From NCBI GenBank assembly GCA_037974335.1, contig CM075744.1:2985154-3049153 (forward strand): DNA of 64,000 bases, read 5' to 3'. Of the stretch, positions 11,291-21,708 are shown one piece after another. Position 1 is the stretch's first letter. Each line of letters starts with the position of its first letter. The notes beneath the pieces were generated by a model that was given only the letters and a program-made list of their open reading frames with translations, had not been told where the DNA came from and did no database searches. The DNA is from Prionace glauca. Its lineage: Eukaryota; Chordata; Chondrichthyes; Carcharhiniformes; Carcharhinidae. The translations under genes were made by a program, and so were the position numbers.

Positions 11291-11544
11291 TAATGGTCTT
11301 GTTCATTCAGTTTGCTTCGCGCAAATTGTTTGTCACATTTACCTGCATCAATGACTCCATTTCAGAGTAATCCATTATCTATAAGCACTCTGTGATATCC
11401 TGAGGCATGATATAAATACAAAACCTAAAGAAAACAATCTTGTTCTGTAGCAGACAGTTGCTCGGGAGTGAGATGGAGTTGGGGCTACGACATGGAGCTT
11501 GTGACAGTGGCTGAAGACATTAGCAGGATGTTTTTGGAGGCTTT

Positions 11545-11855
11545 GGGTAGCGCAGTGACACAGTGGTTAGCACTGCTGTCTCAGCGCCAGGATCCAGGTT
11601 CAATTCCAGCCTCAGGTGACCAACTGTGGAGTTTGTACATTTTCCCTGTGTCTGTGATTTTCTCAAAATACTCCAGTTTCCTCCCACAGATGTGCAGGTT
11701 AGGTTGATTAGCCATACTAAGTTGCCCCATAGTGTCAAGAGGACTAGCAAGGTAAATACATGAGGTTAAGGGGATAGGGCTTTGGTTGAATTGTGGTGGG
11801 GGCAGACTTGATGGGCCAAATCCCTCCTTCTACACTGGAGGGATTCTATGATTGC
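11545..11855 (+). mobile_element. SINE family 1, full length
   Basis: The head 'cagtgacacagtggttagca' precedes a B-box-like 'caggttcaattcc'. It continues to the 'cctccttctacactggaggg' end and 'attctatg'. It lies downstream of archease. Confidence 0.85.
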
Positions 11856-12655
11856 TGTCAGGCTGAAATGGAGGTGGGGGTCGGAAACCGCAATGTAGGG
11901 AACGATTAATGGTGGGTTACCATGAATTAGCTGATTAATGATTAAATGGACTCGATACTGAAGGCCAATTGCTTGATTGAAAGCAGCAACGGGATGTCAA
12001 GTGAAGGAGATGGCATTCCAAAATGGAGGTGCCTTGAACTTTTTCAAATTAAAAGAACTTTGCGGATAATCCACAGTTATTGGTGGGAAAGGGAGAGAAC
12101 CACGCCATCAGGCAGACAGATAGAGTCTCTAATCCTGCACTGGTCCCTTGATCTGCTTTTGGAAAGCACCGTGCAGCCAAACCATCTCCCACCACCTGCA
12201 GGGATGGAGGCAAGTGGAAAATCCCAATCAACATTTGACAACCTGCTCCCAATTTGTGTGTTTGTAATCAGCCTCAATTAATTTTAAACTGCTCTATTGG
12301 TGACCTTCCACTGTGGGCAGGTAGGAATGCAGCCTTCCCCCACAATCCCATCTCTAGGAAAATTGTCCAAGGATGACGTAGATTAGGAGGATCAGCAAGC
12401 TGTCCTGCCGCACAAAATTCCTCATCCTCCCATTTCTGTTCCCACTCCCACTTGGGAATAAAATTCAGCCCAATGTCTTCAGACTTTGCAGTATTTCATT
12501 ATTCAATGTTAACATGTTTCCTTTAGTATGGAGACAAACTTAAGAGTTTGTGACACTGGTAAAATGTGGGCGATTTGTCTGTGAATGTAGAGTCCCTTAA
12601 CTGCCTAGAGATGGCAGTAGCAATCCAAGAATATGTGCCTGACTTGTCAGCAAGA
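11856..12655. other. Unassigned intergenic stretch
   Basis: No convincing exon or RNA gene. Overlapping ORFs near 11946-12281 have no recognisable family. It may be a worn repeat. Confidence 0.4.
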
Positions 12656-12659
12656 ACTT

Positions 12660-13055
12660 GGTTACAGAAGATTGGCTGAGGAGTTATTATAAAATGGCCA
12701 CAGTAAAGGAGGCCTTACAGCCCATTGAATCTGTGCAAGAATTTTTCTGTTCATCCCACTTTCCCTCCTTTTCCCTGTAATGCACCAAGCTGTCTCCCCC
12801 AGGTCTGAATCATCAGCAGAGTTTGTATTCCAGATCAGAACATTAAGCTTCTCCTCAGTTCACTATTGGCAAAGTAACTAATCACCTCAAATCGTTATCT
12901 TCTGATTCTCAACCTGTCTTCAAATGGGAGCAGTGTGTCAATAGGGGCTCTTTCCAAAACCCTGCTGATTTTGAACATTTGAATGTTTATCAAATCACTT
13001 CTCTAAAGAGAACAAACCCAGCTCTCTGTCTATCAAAGTAACTGAAGTTCCAACA
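12660..13055 (-). mobile_element. Ancient CR1-like 3' fragment
   Basis: The antisense order of worn blocks matches CR1 ORF2 C-terminal sequence (for example 'aaccctgctgattttgaaca' and 'tctaaagagaacaaacccag'). It is heavily diverged with no open frame. Confidence 0.55.
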
Positions 13056-13374
13056 GCATTTATGATTTTATTGACTTTTTTTAAGGGAATTGTTAAATGT
13101 ACCGCAGAAACATTTAATTGGTAATAGCTGTATTTTTACAAACTGGCTTGCAATCTTTGCCCACATGTAGCGGGAGATAGGCGCAGGGGCTGCTGGGAAG
13201 GGAGCGCGGGAGTATAAAAAGAAGGCCAAGGTGATAGCGGGCAGCGTCGGGAGCGGGCAGCAGAGTGAGGAGGGAAGCAGAGTGAGAGGTAAAAGGGCTT
13301 AAGCTCACTGGGCTTGGGCGAGCGCAGGCTTGATAACAGGGCTTCATATCACACCTTAACAGGGGTCAACCATA

Positions 13375-14262
13375 ATGGCAGGGACTAGGGTTGCACGTGT
13401 GCATTGTGTTCGTTGCCATATGTGGACATTTCTGGAGACAGCACATCTCCCGAAAGCCCACATATGCGGGAAATGTCTCGAGGTGCAGCGATTAAGGGCC
13501 CGGGTGAGGCAGCTGGAACTGAGACTGGAGGATATGTTTTTAGTTAGGGAAAATGAGGAGGTAATGGAGAGGAACGGCAACACTGAGCTAATACCAGAAC
13601 CTACAAGTATAGATGGTTGGGTTACAGTTAGGAAGAGCAAAAAGAAAAGTACTAGGAATGCCCCAGATGAATTACCCCGGAATGTCAAGGGTGGGGTGAC
13701 AGTTGGGGTAGAGAAGGTAAGGGAGGGAGATCCGAAAGTGAAGAGTGCAGGGTGTGAGATAGTGGTGGGGGATGGAAAGGTCAAGGGGATTGACAGGCGA
13801 TTCTGTGGGCAAAAGCGGGACTCCAGGATGGTAGTCTGCCTCCCTGGAGCAGGGGTACAGGACATCTCAGAAAGGGTAGAGGGAATCTTAAAGGGTGGAG
13901 GGACTGAGTCGAATGTGATAGTACATGTAGGAGAGAAGGATGTAGGAACAAAATGCAGGGGGGACATACGCAGGCAGTTCAGGGAGTTGGGGGCCAGGCT
14001 GAAATGTAGGGCCTCCAGGGTGGCGTTCTCTGGGCTGCTGCCGGTGCCTGGGGCTAGCAGGGCTAGAAATAATGAACTAATCCAATTAAATGCTTGGTTG
14101 AAAGATTGGTGTAGGGCAGAGGGATTTATATTCATAGACCACTGGGAAGTCTTTATGAAAGAACGGCAAATATACAAGAGGGATGGGGTGCAGTTAACTG
14201 GGAAGGGCACACATATCTTAGCTGGAAGGTTAGCTGGTGTGTATCGGCAGGGTTTAAACTAA
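13375..14262 (+). CDS. CR1 ORF1 protein: zinc finger, coiled coil and SGNH esterase-like domain
   Basis: 295 residues. ORF1 proteins of CR1 bind RNA and many carry an esterase. Near the N terminus there is a CxxC...CxxC pattern (C11, C14, C31, C34), followed by a charged heptad-like stretch (about 36-66) that could form a coiled coil. Residues about 125-290 align with the SGNH esterase of CR1 ORF1: VVGDGKVKG, then VCLPGAGVQDI, VHVGEKDVG, SGLLPVPG and a DGVQL block. The usual catalytic Ser of the GDS motif is Gly134, and the His of the DGxH motif is Gln273, so esterase activity is unlikely although the frame is intact. The stop is 102 nt before the ORF2 ATG, in a different frame. Confidence 0.9.
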   Translation: MAGTRVARVHCVRCHMWTFLETAHLPKAHICGKCLEVQRLRARVRQLELRLEDMFLVRENEEVMERNGNTELIPEPTSIDGWVTVRKSKKKSTRNAPDELPRNVKGGVTVGVEKVREGDPKVKSAGCEIVVGDGKVKGIDRRFCGQKRDSRMVVCLPGAGVQDISERVEGILKGGGTESNVIVHVGEKDVGTKCRGDIRRQFRELGARLKCRASRVAFSGLLPVPGASRARNNELIQLNAWLKDWCRAEGFIFIDHWEVFMKERQIYKRDGVQLTGKGTHILAGRLAGVYRQGLN

Positions 14263-14363
14263 TATGGAGGGGGGGTGGGGAGGTAGACGGAACTGGGATT
14301 GGAGATAGGGTAGGCCCGGAGGGTAGGAAGAAGGATCGGGTTGTTTCGGAGGGTCTTCGGTGC

Positions 14364-17147
14364 ATGTGTTTCAATGCTAGGAGTGTGACTGGCAAAACAG
14401 ATGAACTGAAGGCATTAATGTTTGAAAGGAAGTTGGAAGTGGTGGCGGTGACAGAGACTTGGTTAAAGGAAGGGCAGGATTGGCAGTTGAATGTTCCTGG
14501 GTACAAGTGTTTCAGGCGAGATAGGGGTGGGTCGCTGAGAGGTGGGGGAGTGGCGTTGTTAGTTAAGGATTGCATCGTAGCAGTGCAGAGGGAGGGAGGT
14601 ACGGAGGATGTAGGAATCGAGTCGCTATGGGTGGAGTTGAGGAATAGGAAGGGTGATGTTACTATGCTGGGTGTTTACTACAGACCGCCCAACAGCCCGA
14701 GGGCTGTGGAAGAAGAGATAAGCAGGGACATTCTAGATAAGTGCAGGAAGAATAGGGTGGTGGTAGTGGGAGATTTTAATCTCCCCAGGGTAGATTGGAA
14801 TGTACTGAGATCAGAGGGTGCTGACGGGGAGGAATTTGTACAGTGTGTAATGGAAGGATCCCTGGAGCAGTACGTGGATAGACCGACCAGGGAGGGGGCT
14901 ATACTTGACTTGGTTCTGGGGAATGAGCCTGGGCAGGTGGTTGACGTTGAGGTAGGAGAGCATGTGGCTAACAGTGACCACAACTCTGTCTGGTTCAGGA
15001 TATTAATGGATAAAGATGAAGCCTGTCCTAAGGGGAGGGTGTTAAATTGGGGGAGGGCTAGATACAGCCGGATTAGGCAGGATCTTAAAGATACGGACTG
15101 GGGTACGCTATTTAACGGTAGGTCGACGCTGGGTATGTGGGAGTCTCTCAAGGGAAAACTACAATCTTTACAGGAAAGACATGTGCCGGTCAAGAGGAAG
15201 GATGGGAAAGGTAGGATTAGAGAGCCGTGGGTAACTAGGGATATTGAGGACCTGGTCAGGAGAAAGAGGGAAGCGTACACTAGATCGAGGCATTTGAGGA
15301 CAGAGATAGCGTTAGAAGAATACAGGGAATGTAGGAGAGAACTTAAAAGGGGCATCAGAAAGGCAAAAAGGGGCCATGAAATGGCTTTGGCGGGTAGGAT
15401 TAAGGAAAATCCTAAGGCATTTTACTCTTATATTAGAAACAAAAGGATGGTTAGAGGAAACATTGGTCCTCTCAGGGACAGAGGAGGGGAACTATGCTTG
15501 GAGCCTGGGGTAATGGGGGAGATCTTGAATGAATACTTTGCGTCGGTATTCACTCAGGAGAGGGGTCAGTCCTCTGCTGCTGTGCTTGAGAAGTTTGAGG
15601 ATCCGTTGAGGGAAATAGTCATCACGAGGGAAGAGGTGTTGGGACTTTTAGACAATATAAAGACGGACAAATCTCCAGGGCCTGATGGCATCTATCCTAG
15701 GCTGCTAAGGGAGGTGAGGGATGAAATTGCTGGGCCTCTGACGCAAATCTTTGTCTCTTCTTTGGACACAGGTGAGGTCCCAGAGGATTGGCGGATTGCA
15801 AATGTTGTACCGTTGTTTAAGAAGGGTCAGAGGGATAACCCAGGGAACTATAGGCCAGTGAGCTTGACTTCAGTTATAGGCAAGATAATGGAGAGGATCC
15901 TCAAGGATAGGATGTATGAGCATCTGGAGCGCTGCAATCTGATCAGGGATACGCAGCATGGCTTCGTTACAGGGAGGTCGTGCCTTACGAATCTATTGGA
16001 ATTTTTTGAAGAGGTGACAAAAACGGTTGACGAAGGACAAGCCGTTGATGTTGTCTATATGGATTTCAGTAAGGCATTTGACAAGGTCCCTCACGGTAGG
16101 CTGATAGAAAAGGTGAAGGCTCATGGGATACAAGGCCAGGTATGTAGATGGGTGAAGAACTGGCTTGGGAGGAGAAGACAGCGGGTAGTAGTGGAGGGCT
16201 CCTTTTCCAATTGGAGGTCTGTCACCAGTGGGGTGCCGCAGGGCTCGGTACTAGGACCTCTACTATTTGTAGTATATATTAATGACTTGGAAGAGGGGGT
16301 AGGTGGTGTGATCAGCAAATTTGCTGATGACACTAAGATGGTTGGATTGGCGGGTACTGAGGAGCAGTGCCTGGCAATGCAACAGGACATAGATAGGCTG
16401 GTAGATTGGGCAGATAGATGGCAAATGGAATTTAATCCGGAGAAATGCGAGGTGATGCACTTTGGCCGGAATAATGTGGAAGGGAGTTATATGATAAAAG
16501 GTAGAACTATCCGGAGTATAGATACGCAGAGAGACCTGGGGGTGCAGGTACACAAGTCCCTGAAGGTGTCGGTGCAGGTGCAGAATGTGATGAGGAAAGC
16601 GTATGGCATGTTAGCCTTCATAGGAAGGGGTATAGAATATAAGAGTAGGAGTCTGATGTTGCAGTTGTATAGAACGTTGGTTAGGCCTCACCTGGAGTAC
16701 TGCGTCCAGTTCTGGTCGCCGTACTACCGGAAGGATGTAGAGATCCTGGAGAGAGTGCAGAGGAGATTTACCAGGATGTTGCCTGGTATGGAAGGGCTGT
16801 CTTACGAGGAAAGATTGAACGCACTTGGGCTGTTTTCCCTTGAGAGACGTCGGCTGAGGGGGGATTTGATAGAGGTCTATAAGATTATGAAGGGGACAGA
16901 TAGAGTAGATGGTGATAAGCTTTTTCCGCTATTAGAAATGGATAGAACGAGGGGTCACGGGCTTAGGGTGAGGGGGGCTAGATATAAGACTAATGTTAGA
17001 GGGCAGTTTTTCACACAAAGGGTAGTGGGGATGTGGAATGCACTGCCGAGTAAGGTGGTGGAAGCAGGCACGCTAGGGTTGTTCAAGAGTCACTTGGACA
17101 GCCACATGAGCAGTTTACATATAGGGGGATATAGCAGGCCTTATTAA
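14364..17147 (+). CDS. CR1 ORF2: AP endonuclease and reverse transcriptase
   Basis: 927 residues, fully open. It nicks target DNA and reverse transcribes the LINE RNA. The endonuclease (about 1-215) keeps its expected signature residues: N4 in NARS, E31 in TETW, RGGGVALLV, Y106-RPP, GDFN at 136-139 and SDHN at 204-207. The reverse transcriptase has PGPDGIYP, NYRPVSLTS, QHGFVTGRSC, MDFSKAFDKVPH (M566), SGVPQGSVLGP and FADD at 653-656. The C-terminal CR1 region (LEYCVQFWSPYYRKD, RRFTRMLPG, FFTQRVVG) is complete. The frame is open upstream only to a TAG near 14308, so ATG 14364 or a start slightly upstream is likely. Antisense ORFs across it are shadows. Confidence 0.95.
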   Translation: MCFNARSVTGKTDELKALMFERKLEVVAVTETWLKEGQDWQLNVPGYKCFRRDRGGSLRGGGVALLVKDCIVAVQREGGTEDVGIESLWVELRNRKGDVTMLGVYYRPPNSPRAVEEEISRDILDKCRKNRVVVVGDFNLPRVDWNVLRSEGADGEEFVQCVMEGSLEQYVDRPTREGAILDLVLGNEPGQVVDVEVGEHVANSDHNSVWFRILMDKDEACPKGRVLNWGRARYSRIRQDLKDTDWGTLFNGRSTLGMWESLKGKLQSLQERHVPVKRKDGKGRIREPWVTRDIEDLVRRKREAYTRSRHLRTEIALEEYRECRRELKRGIRKAKRGHEMALAGRIKENPKAFYSYIRNKRMVRGNIGPLRDRGGELCLEPGVMGEILNEYFASVFTQERGQSSAAVLEKFEDPLREIVITREEVLGLLDNIKTDKSPGPDGIYPRLLREVRDEIAGPLTQIFVSSLDTGEVPEDWRIANVVPLFKKGQRDNPGNYRPVSLTSVIGKIMERILKDRMYEHLERCNLIRDTQHGFVTGRSCLTNLLEFFEEVTKTVDEGQAVDVVYMDFSKAFDKVPHGRLIEKVKAHGIQGQVCRWVKNWLGRRRQRVVVEGSFSNWRSVTSGVPQGSVLGPLLFVVYINDLEEGVGGVISKFADDTKMVGLAGTEEQCLAMQQDIDRLVDWADRWQMEFNPEKCEVMHFGRNNVEGSYMIKGRTIRSIDTQRDLGVQVHKSLKVSVQVQNVMRKAYGMLAFIGRGIEYKSRSLMLQLYRTLVRPHLEYCVQFWSPYYRKDVEILERVQRRFTRMLPGMEGLSYEERLNALGLFSLERRRLRGDLIEVYKIMKGTDRVDGDKLFPLLEMDRTRGHGLRVRGARYKTNVRGQFFTQRVVGMWNALPSKVVEAGTLGLFKSHLDSHMSSLHIGGYSRPY

Positions 17148-17762
17148 GCATTGTAGGCTTGGGGTCAGTTTTAGTCTCAGGGGTATAGAGTCTTTAATAA
17201 TGAAATTTTTATCCACAGGCACTTACCATCTCGAGGGCATCATGGCAGCACAGAGGCTATCTCTGTTGCTGTGCGGACACATGGAGTTGGGCCTGTGTCC
17301 GTGGGAGTTTGCGCATTCTCCCCGTGGTTGCGTGGGTTTCCTCCGGGTGCTCCGGTTTCCTCCCACATCCCAAAAATGTGCTTTTAGGCTGATTGATTGG
17401 GTAACAAATTGTCCCTATATTGGAACTCCCTGATCCTCACACATTAGGCATAGACTAGAGTCATGAATAGGTCACTGACCATGGGACGGCGGCGCGGGCT
17501 CGTTGGGCCGAAGGGCCTGTTTCCCGTGCTGTTTTGTTCTTTGTTCTTTGTTCACATCAGAATCTATACAACTTGGAATTTATATGGAGTTTTCAACATA
17601 AGAAAATATCCCAAGGTGTTTCACAAAAACATAATGAGATCAAAGTTGGCACCAAGTCAAAGATATTACGGTAAATGGCCCAAAATATGGTCAAAACGTA
17701 AGTTTTAAAGGGGATTGTAGAGGATGGGATAGAAATGGAGAGTTAAAAGCAAAATACTGTGG

Positions 17763-18106
17763 ATCGTAGAATCCCTACAGAGCAGAACAAGGCCATTCAG
17801 CCCATCAAGTCCGCACTGACTCTCCGACAAAGCATATTGGCCAGGCCCCATCCCCATAACCCCACATATTTATGCCGCTCATCCCCCTAACCTACACATC
17901 TTGGGATATTAACAGGCAATTTAGTAAGGCCAATTCACCTAACCTGCATATTTTTGGACTGTGGAAGGAAACTAGAGCACGCAGAAGAAATCCACACTGA
18001 CACAGAGAGAGCTGCAAATTCCACACAGACAGTGACCCAAGCCAGGAATCGAACCCAGGTTCCTGGCACTATGAGGCACCAGTGCTAACCACTGTGCTGC
18101 CCAGAT
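17763..18106 (-). mobile_element. SINE family 1, full length, antisense
   Basis: Read on the minus strand it starts with the tRNA-like head ('gggcagcacagtggttagca') at about 18106, with a B-box-like 'gggttcgattcctggc'. It ends near 17763 with the 'ctgtagggattct' tail. Confidence 0.88.
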
Positions 18107-18584
18107 GCTGGAATCTGAAACAAAAACAGAAAATGCTGGAAAATTTCAGCAGGTCTAACAGTATCTGTGGAGTCAATGTTGCGAGTCATGATTGATTTGA
18201 AATGTTGGCTTTATTCCCTCTCCACTGATGCTGTCAGGCTTGATGAGATTTCCCAGCATTTTCTGTTTGAGATGAAGAGGTTTGGGATCGGAATTCCCAG
18301 GGCTGGGAGCCTAGATGGCCGAAGGCATGATGGGGAAGGCAGAGTAGATGGAGGAGTTCTTGGAGATTTGTAGGGCTTGAGCAGGCTGTGAGGTGTGAGA
18401 TGCAAGCCAGTACAGGACTTAAATACTAAAACGAGAATTTTAAAACTGGAAGGAGCTGGATAGAGTTGGGATGAAGTTATATGGAATCAAAATTGGAAAG
18501 GGAGAAGGCTGAGACTGATGAATGGGTAATATCATGCTTAGAAACGGAAACTTTGAACTCCTGGTAGTAATAGTAAGAAGTTTA
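18107..18584. other. Unassigned stretch
   Basis: Includes a repeat-like piece near 18110-18260 ('aaaatgctggaaaatttcag', 'attccctctccactgatgct') of a kind seen scattered in vertebrate genomes. Nothing coding was recognised. Confidence 0.35.
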
Positions 18585-18730
18585 TTTTATAGCACGAGCT
18601 TTTGGAGTTACCTGATGAAGGAGCAGCGCTCCAAAAGTTTGTGATTCCAAATAAACCTGTTGGACTTTAACCGGGTGTGGTGAGACTTCTTACTGTGCCC
18701 ACCCCAACCCAATGCTGGCATCGCCACCTC
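18585..18730. mobile_element. Foldback-family copy, short palindrome
   Basis: The left arm 'agtaagaagtttattttata' and 'gcacgagcttttggag' are mirrored by 'ctccaaaagtttgtgattcc' and 'gagacttcttactg'. The core is CTGATGA, a hairpin with GGAGC/GCTCC pairing, then AAAA where other copies have GAAA. Confidence 0.75.
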
Positions 18731-19059
18731 CTGGTATTATGATAGAGGGGGGCTTATTGTTGAGGAGTAGGATCTGGAACTATTTTTGAATATAATCCTG
18801 AAATAGGAGTAAGAATTAGATTTCATGCAGCGTGTGGAATATTGAATTGGTCCAGCCAGATCAAAGGGTGGATAACCAACCCAGTGATATGGTGCAAATT
18901 TGACAGTCTTTCAAACTGTGAGGGTATGGAATTGGAAATTGTACAAAGGTAACAGGCTGAGAGGATTGGTGTACCAGTGGGCTTGAGATAGCTGTGCTCC
19001 TCTAATTCTCCTGCAAAGCCATGATTTTAATTGCTGCAACATTGATGGCTGTACCGTCA

Positions 19060-19240
19060 GCTTCTGAAGACCCCAAGCTCTTTCTTTCCTCCTTTTAAGA
19101 TGCTTCCATCAAACCTGCCCCTTTGACCAAGCTTTTCACCATCTGCCCTCATATCACCACAAGGCACAGTGCTATATCTTGTTTCAAAATGTTTCATTAG
19201 GTTGAAGATGCTGCATAATTGGGGGTTGTTGTCAAGGGCC
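19060..19240 (+). mobile_element. Worn L2-like LINE 3' fragment
   Basis: 'cctgcccctttgaccaagct' and the surrounding order resemble the same repeat at 63370-63560 ('gagcttatcaaagcttttgg'). It is old and has no open frame. Confidence 0.45.
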
Positions 19241-19299
19241 TGAAGCATTAAATCAAGGAGTTATTAATAAGATGGGAGGAGTCTTGGCCCTGACACGTG

Positions 19300-19565
19300 T
19301 GACGTGATATACTTTAGAAGAAACAAGACGAGGGAGTATTTAATGAATGGCAGGACACTGAGTAGCTCAGAGGAGTAATGGATTTTGGGGCAATTATTCA
19401 CAGAACCCTGGAGCTGCAGAGCAGGTGAATACGATAGTTAAGAAGGCATTTGGGACACCTGCTTTCATCAGTTGTGGTAGAGAATAAGAGCAAGGAGATA
19501 ATGTTGGAGTTGTACAGAGTGTTGATTAGGCCACAGCAGATGCTGTATGCAGTTCTGGTCACCTC
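19300..19565 (+). mobile_element. CR1 fragment, old, sense
   Basis: The translation in broken frames gives the CR1 block around TCDVIYFRRNK and RTLSSSEE, with later pieces like LIRPQQMLYAVLV matching the LVRP-LEYCVQF region. It meets an antisense CR1 tail at about 19566. Confidence 0.7.
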
Positions 19566-20340
19566 ACTCTAAAGAACAAAGAAAATTACAGCACAGGAAC
19601 AGGCCCTTCAGCTCTCCAAGCCTGTACCCACCATGCTGCCTGTCTGAACTAAAATCCCCTATCCTTCTGGTGACCATACCCCTCTATTCCGATTCTAATC
19701 ATGTATTTGTCAAGACGCCCCTAAAAGTCACGATCGCATCTGCTTCCACTACCTGCCCCAGCAGCAAGTTCCAGACATCCACCACCCTCTGTGTAAAAAA
19801 CTTGCCTCATACATCTCCCTTAAACTTTGCCTCTCACACCTTAAACCTGTGTCCCCTAGTAATTGACTCTTTCATCTTTGGAAAAAGCTTCTAAGTATTC
19901 ATTCTGTCCATGCCTCTCATAATCTTGTAGACTTCTACCAGGTCGCCCCTCAATCTCCGTTGTCCCAGTGAGAACAAATCAAGTTTCTCCAACCTCTCCT
20001 CATAGCTAATGTCCTCCATACCAGGCAACATCCTAGTAAATCTTTTTTGTATCCTCTCCAAAGCCTCCACATCTGTCTGGCGACCAGAGTTGAACATTAT
20101 ATTCCCACTATGGCCTAACTAAGGTTTTATAAAACTGCAACATGACTTGCCAATTTTTAAACTTAATGTCCTGACCGATGAAGGCAAGTATGCCCGCTAT
20201 ATCTGTACTGGCTCTCTTCAAAAGTAATGTAGCCGGTCCCACTTCCCCACCCTTTCCTAGCGCTCTGCAAATTCCACTCCTCCTGCTACATTTCAGTTCC
20301 CTTTGAAAGCCCCGATTTGAACCTACCTTCACCACCCTTT
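19566..20340 (-). mobile_element. CR1 LINE 3' fragment, antisense (tail type A-like)
   Basis: The tail 'aaagaacaaagaaaatta' in antisense is followed by the 3' UTR block 'ggaacaggcccttcagctct'. Minus ORFs at 19891-20097 (DVEALERIQKRFTRMLPGME) and 20108-20335 belong to the ORF2 C terminus. It is broken in several places. Confidence 0.85.
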
Positions 20341-20439
20341 CAGGCCATATGTTCTAGTCCACAACCACTCACTACGTCATAAAGTTTCTCCTCGTTGCTT
20401 TTGATTTTTTACCCATCCAGAGGGGATGAACGGCAGATT

Positions 20440-20905
20440 GACCGGGATGCTGCCTGGGATGGAACATTTACGTTAAGAAGGAAGGTTGGATAGACTTGGG
20501 TTGTTTTCATTGGAGCAGGGAAGACTGAGGGATTGACCTGATCGAGGTGTACAAGATTATGAGGGACATGAACAAGATGGATAGGGAGGAGATGTTCCCT
20601 TTAGCTGAAGGGCCAGTGACGGGGGGCACAGGTTCCAAGGTGAGGGGCAGGAGATTTAGGAGGAGTGTGAGGAAAAATCTTTTTTACCTAGAGGGTGGTG
20701 GCGGTCTGGAACTGCCTGGGGAGGGTGGTAGAAGCCGGATGCCTTGCATTGTTTAAAAAGTATCTGTTTGAGCACTTGGCACATCATAGCATTCAGGGCT
20801 TTGGGCCAAGTGTTGGCAGTTGGGATTAGGTTTGGAGTCAGCTGTTTCTCGGGTGTCAGTTCAGACTTGATGAGCCATAGGGCCTCTTCTGTGCTGCCTG
20901 ATTCT
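20440..20905 (+). mobile_element. CR1 LINE 3' fragment, sense
   Basis: Reads MYKIMRDMNKMDREEMFPLA at 20547 onwards, then an FRRSVRKNLFYL-type block, ending in a 3' UTR with 'agggcctcttctgtgctg'. Frames are broken. Confidence 0.8.
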
Positions 20906-20924
20906 ATGCCATGACATGGAGATG

Positions 20925-21112
20925 CTGGCATTGGACTGGGGTGGGCACAATAAGAAGTCTCACAACACCAGGTTAAAGTCCAACAGGTTTATTTGGTGTC
21001 ACAAGCTTTTGGAGCGCTGTAAAAGAGTAGAGGTCCTTTGGGCAGTGCTCCAAAAGCTCACGATATCAAATAAACCTGTGGGATTTTAACCTGGAGTTGT
21101 GAGACTTCTTGA
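20925..21112. mobile_element. Foldback-family copy
   Basis: The left half 'aagaagtctcacaacaccag', 'aaagtccaacaggtttattt' and 'tcacaagcttttggagcgct' is mirrored by 'gtgctccaaaagctcacg', 'tcaaataaacctgtggga' and 'ttgtgagacttctt'. The arms are imperfect. The CTGATGA part of the core is lost. Confidence 0.75.
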
Positions 21113-21299
21113 ATTCCTGCGCTCTGGTTATTGTCCATTTTGGCACCTGTAAACTACAGGGGCTATGGGCCGGTTGCAGAAAGGTGGGATTAGGAAGGGA
21201 ACATGTGTGTCCTCGGGCTGGCATGGACAAGATGGACCGAATGGTCCTGTGCAGTAAGTTTTCTATGGTTCTATGGCACTGGGATCAAATTGTCAGCTT

Positions 21300-21486
21300 T
21301 TTACATATTAGAACCCTACAGTGCAGAAACAGGCCCTTCGGCCCATCGAGTCTGCACCGAACACAATCCCACCCAGACCCTATCCCCATATCCCTACACA
21401 TTTTACCTGTAATCCCTCTAACCTACACATCCCAGGACACTAAGGGGCAATTTTAGCATAGCCAATGAACCTAACCCGCACATCTG
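21300..21486 (-). mobile_element. SINE family 1, 3' half, antisense
   Basis: Read as reverse complement it has the 'gggccgaagggcctgtttct' block, 'gggtctgggtgggattgtgt' and 'gatgtgtaggttagagggat'. The head is missing. Confidence 0.85.
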
Positions 21487-21625
21487 TGCAGACCTTACAA
21501 AGAACCTCTTACAATACATCTAATATTTAATGCTGAGCTGAATTAGATGAAGCCAAGTTGCAGTGTGTGATTTATACTTTGCTTTGAAAAGTTTATTGCA
21601 GCCACAGGGCGAGGATGACAATTTC

Positions 21626-21632
21626 CAAAAAA
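21626..21632 (-). terminator. Pol III terminator of tRNA-Gln
   Basis: A run of A on the plus strand gives a T-run a few bases after the tRNA 3' end. Confidence 0.8.
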
Positions 21633-21636
21633 GTGA

Positions 21637-21708
21637 AGGTTCCACCGAGATTTGAACTCGGATCGCTGGATTCAGAGTCCAGAGTGCTAACCATTACACC
21701 ATGGAACC
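21637..21708 (-). tRNA. tRNA-Gln-CTG: tRNA-Gln (anticodon CTG), intact
   Basis: A 72-nt gene on the minus strand. It starts GGTTCCATGGTGTAATGG, carries the anticodon loop TTCTGAA-type context 'gactctgaatccag', the T arm 'gagttcaaatctcgg', and ends GGAACCT. The acceptor stem pairs GGTTCCA with TGGAACC. From memory it is identical to the conserved vertebrate tRNA-Gln(CTG). A T-run (TTTTTT) follows on the coding strand at about 21625-21632 as Pol III terminator. It shows no SINE tail, so it is a genuine tRNA gene. Confidence 0.95.

Larger units (their letters stand above)
13165..17551 (+). mobile_element. Full-length CR1 LINE with both ORFs open (tail type A)
   Basis: About 4.4 kb. The GC-rich 5' UTR (about 13165-13374) includes 'gcgggcagcgtcgggagcgg', also seen in the CR1 at 44.2 kb. 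ORF1 is 13375-14262 and ORF2 14364-17147. The 3' UTR of about 400 bp ends in repeats of TTCTTTG. No stop or frameshift interrupts either ORF, so this is the best candidate source element here. Compared with the antisense copy of the same 3' UTR at 26745-27329, this copy lacks about 110 bp of UTR. The exact 5' end is uncertain, and I did not find a clear target duplication. Confidence 0.92.

Noticed and set aside
13356-14210. 284-residue minus-strand ORF opposite CR1 ORF1
   Set aside because: It is a shadow of the sense ORF, which has recognised domains and codon periodicity. The same holds for 14678-15355.
17200-17433. 77-residue ORF after CR1 ORF2
   Set aside because: It is within the CR1 3' UTR and the antisense copy at 26859-27140. 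It shows no coding features.
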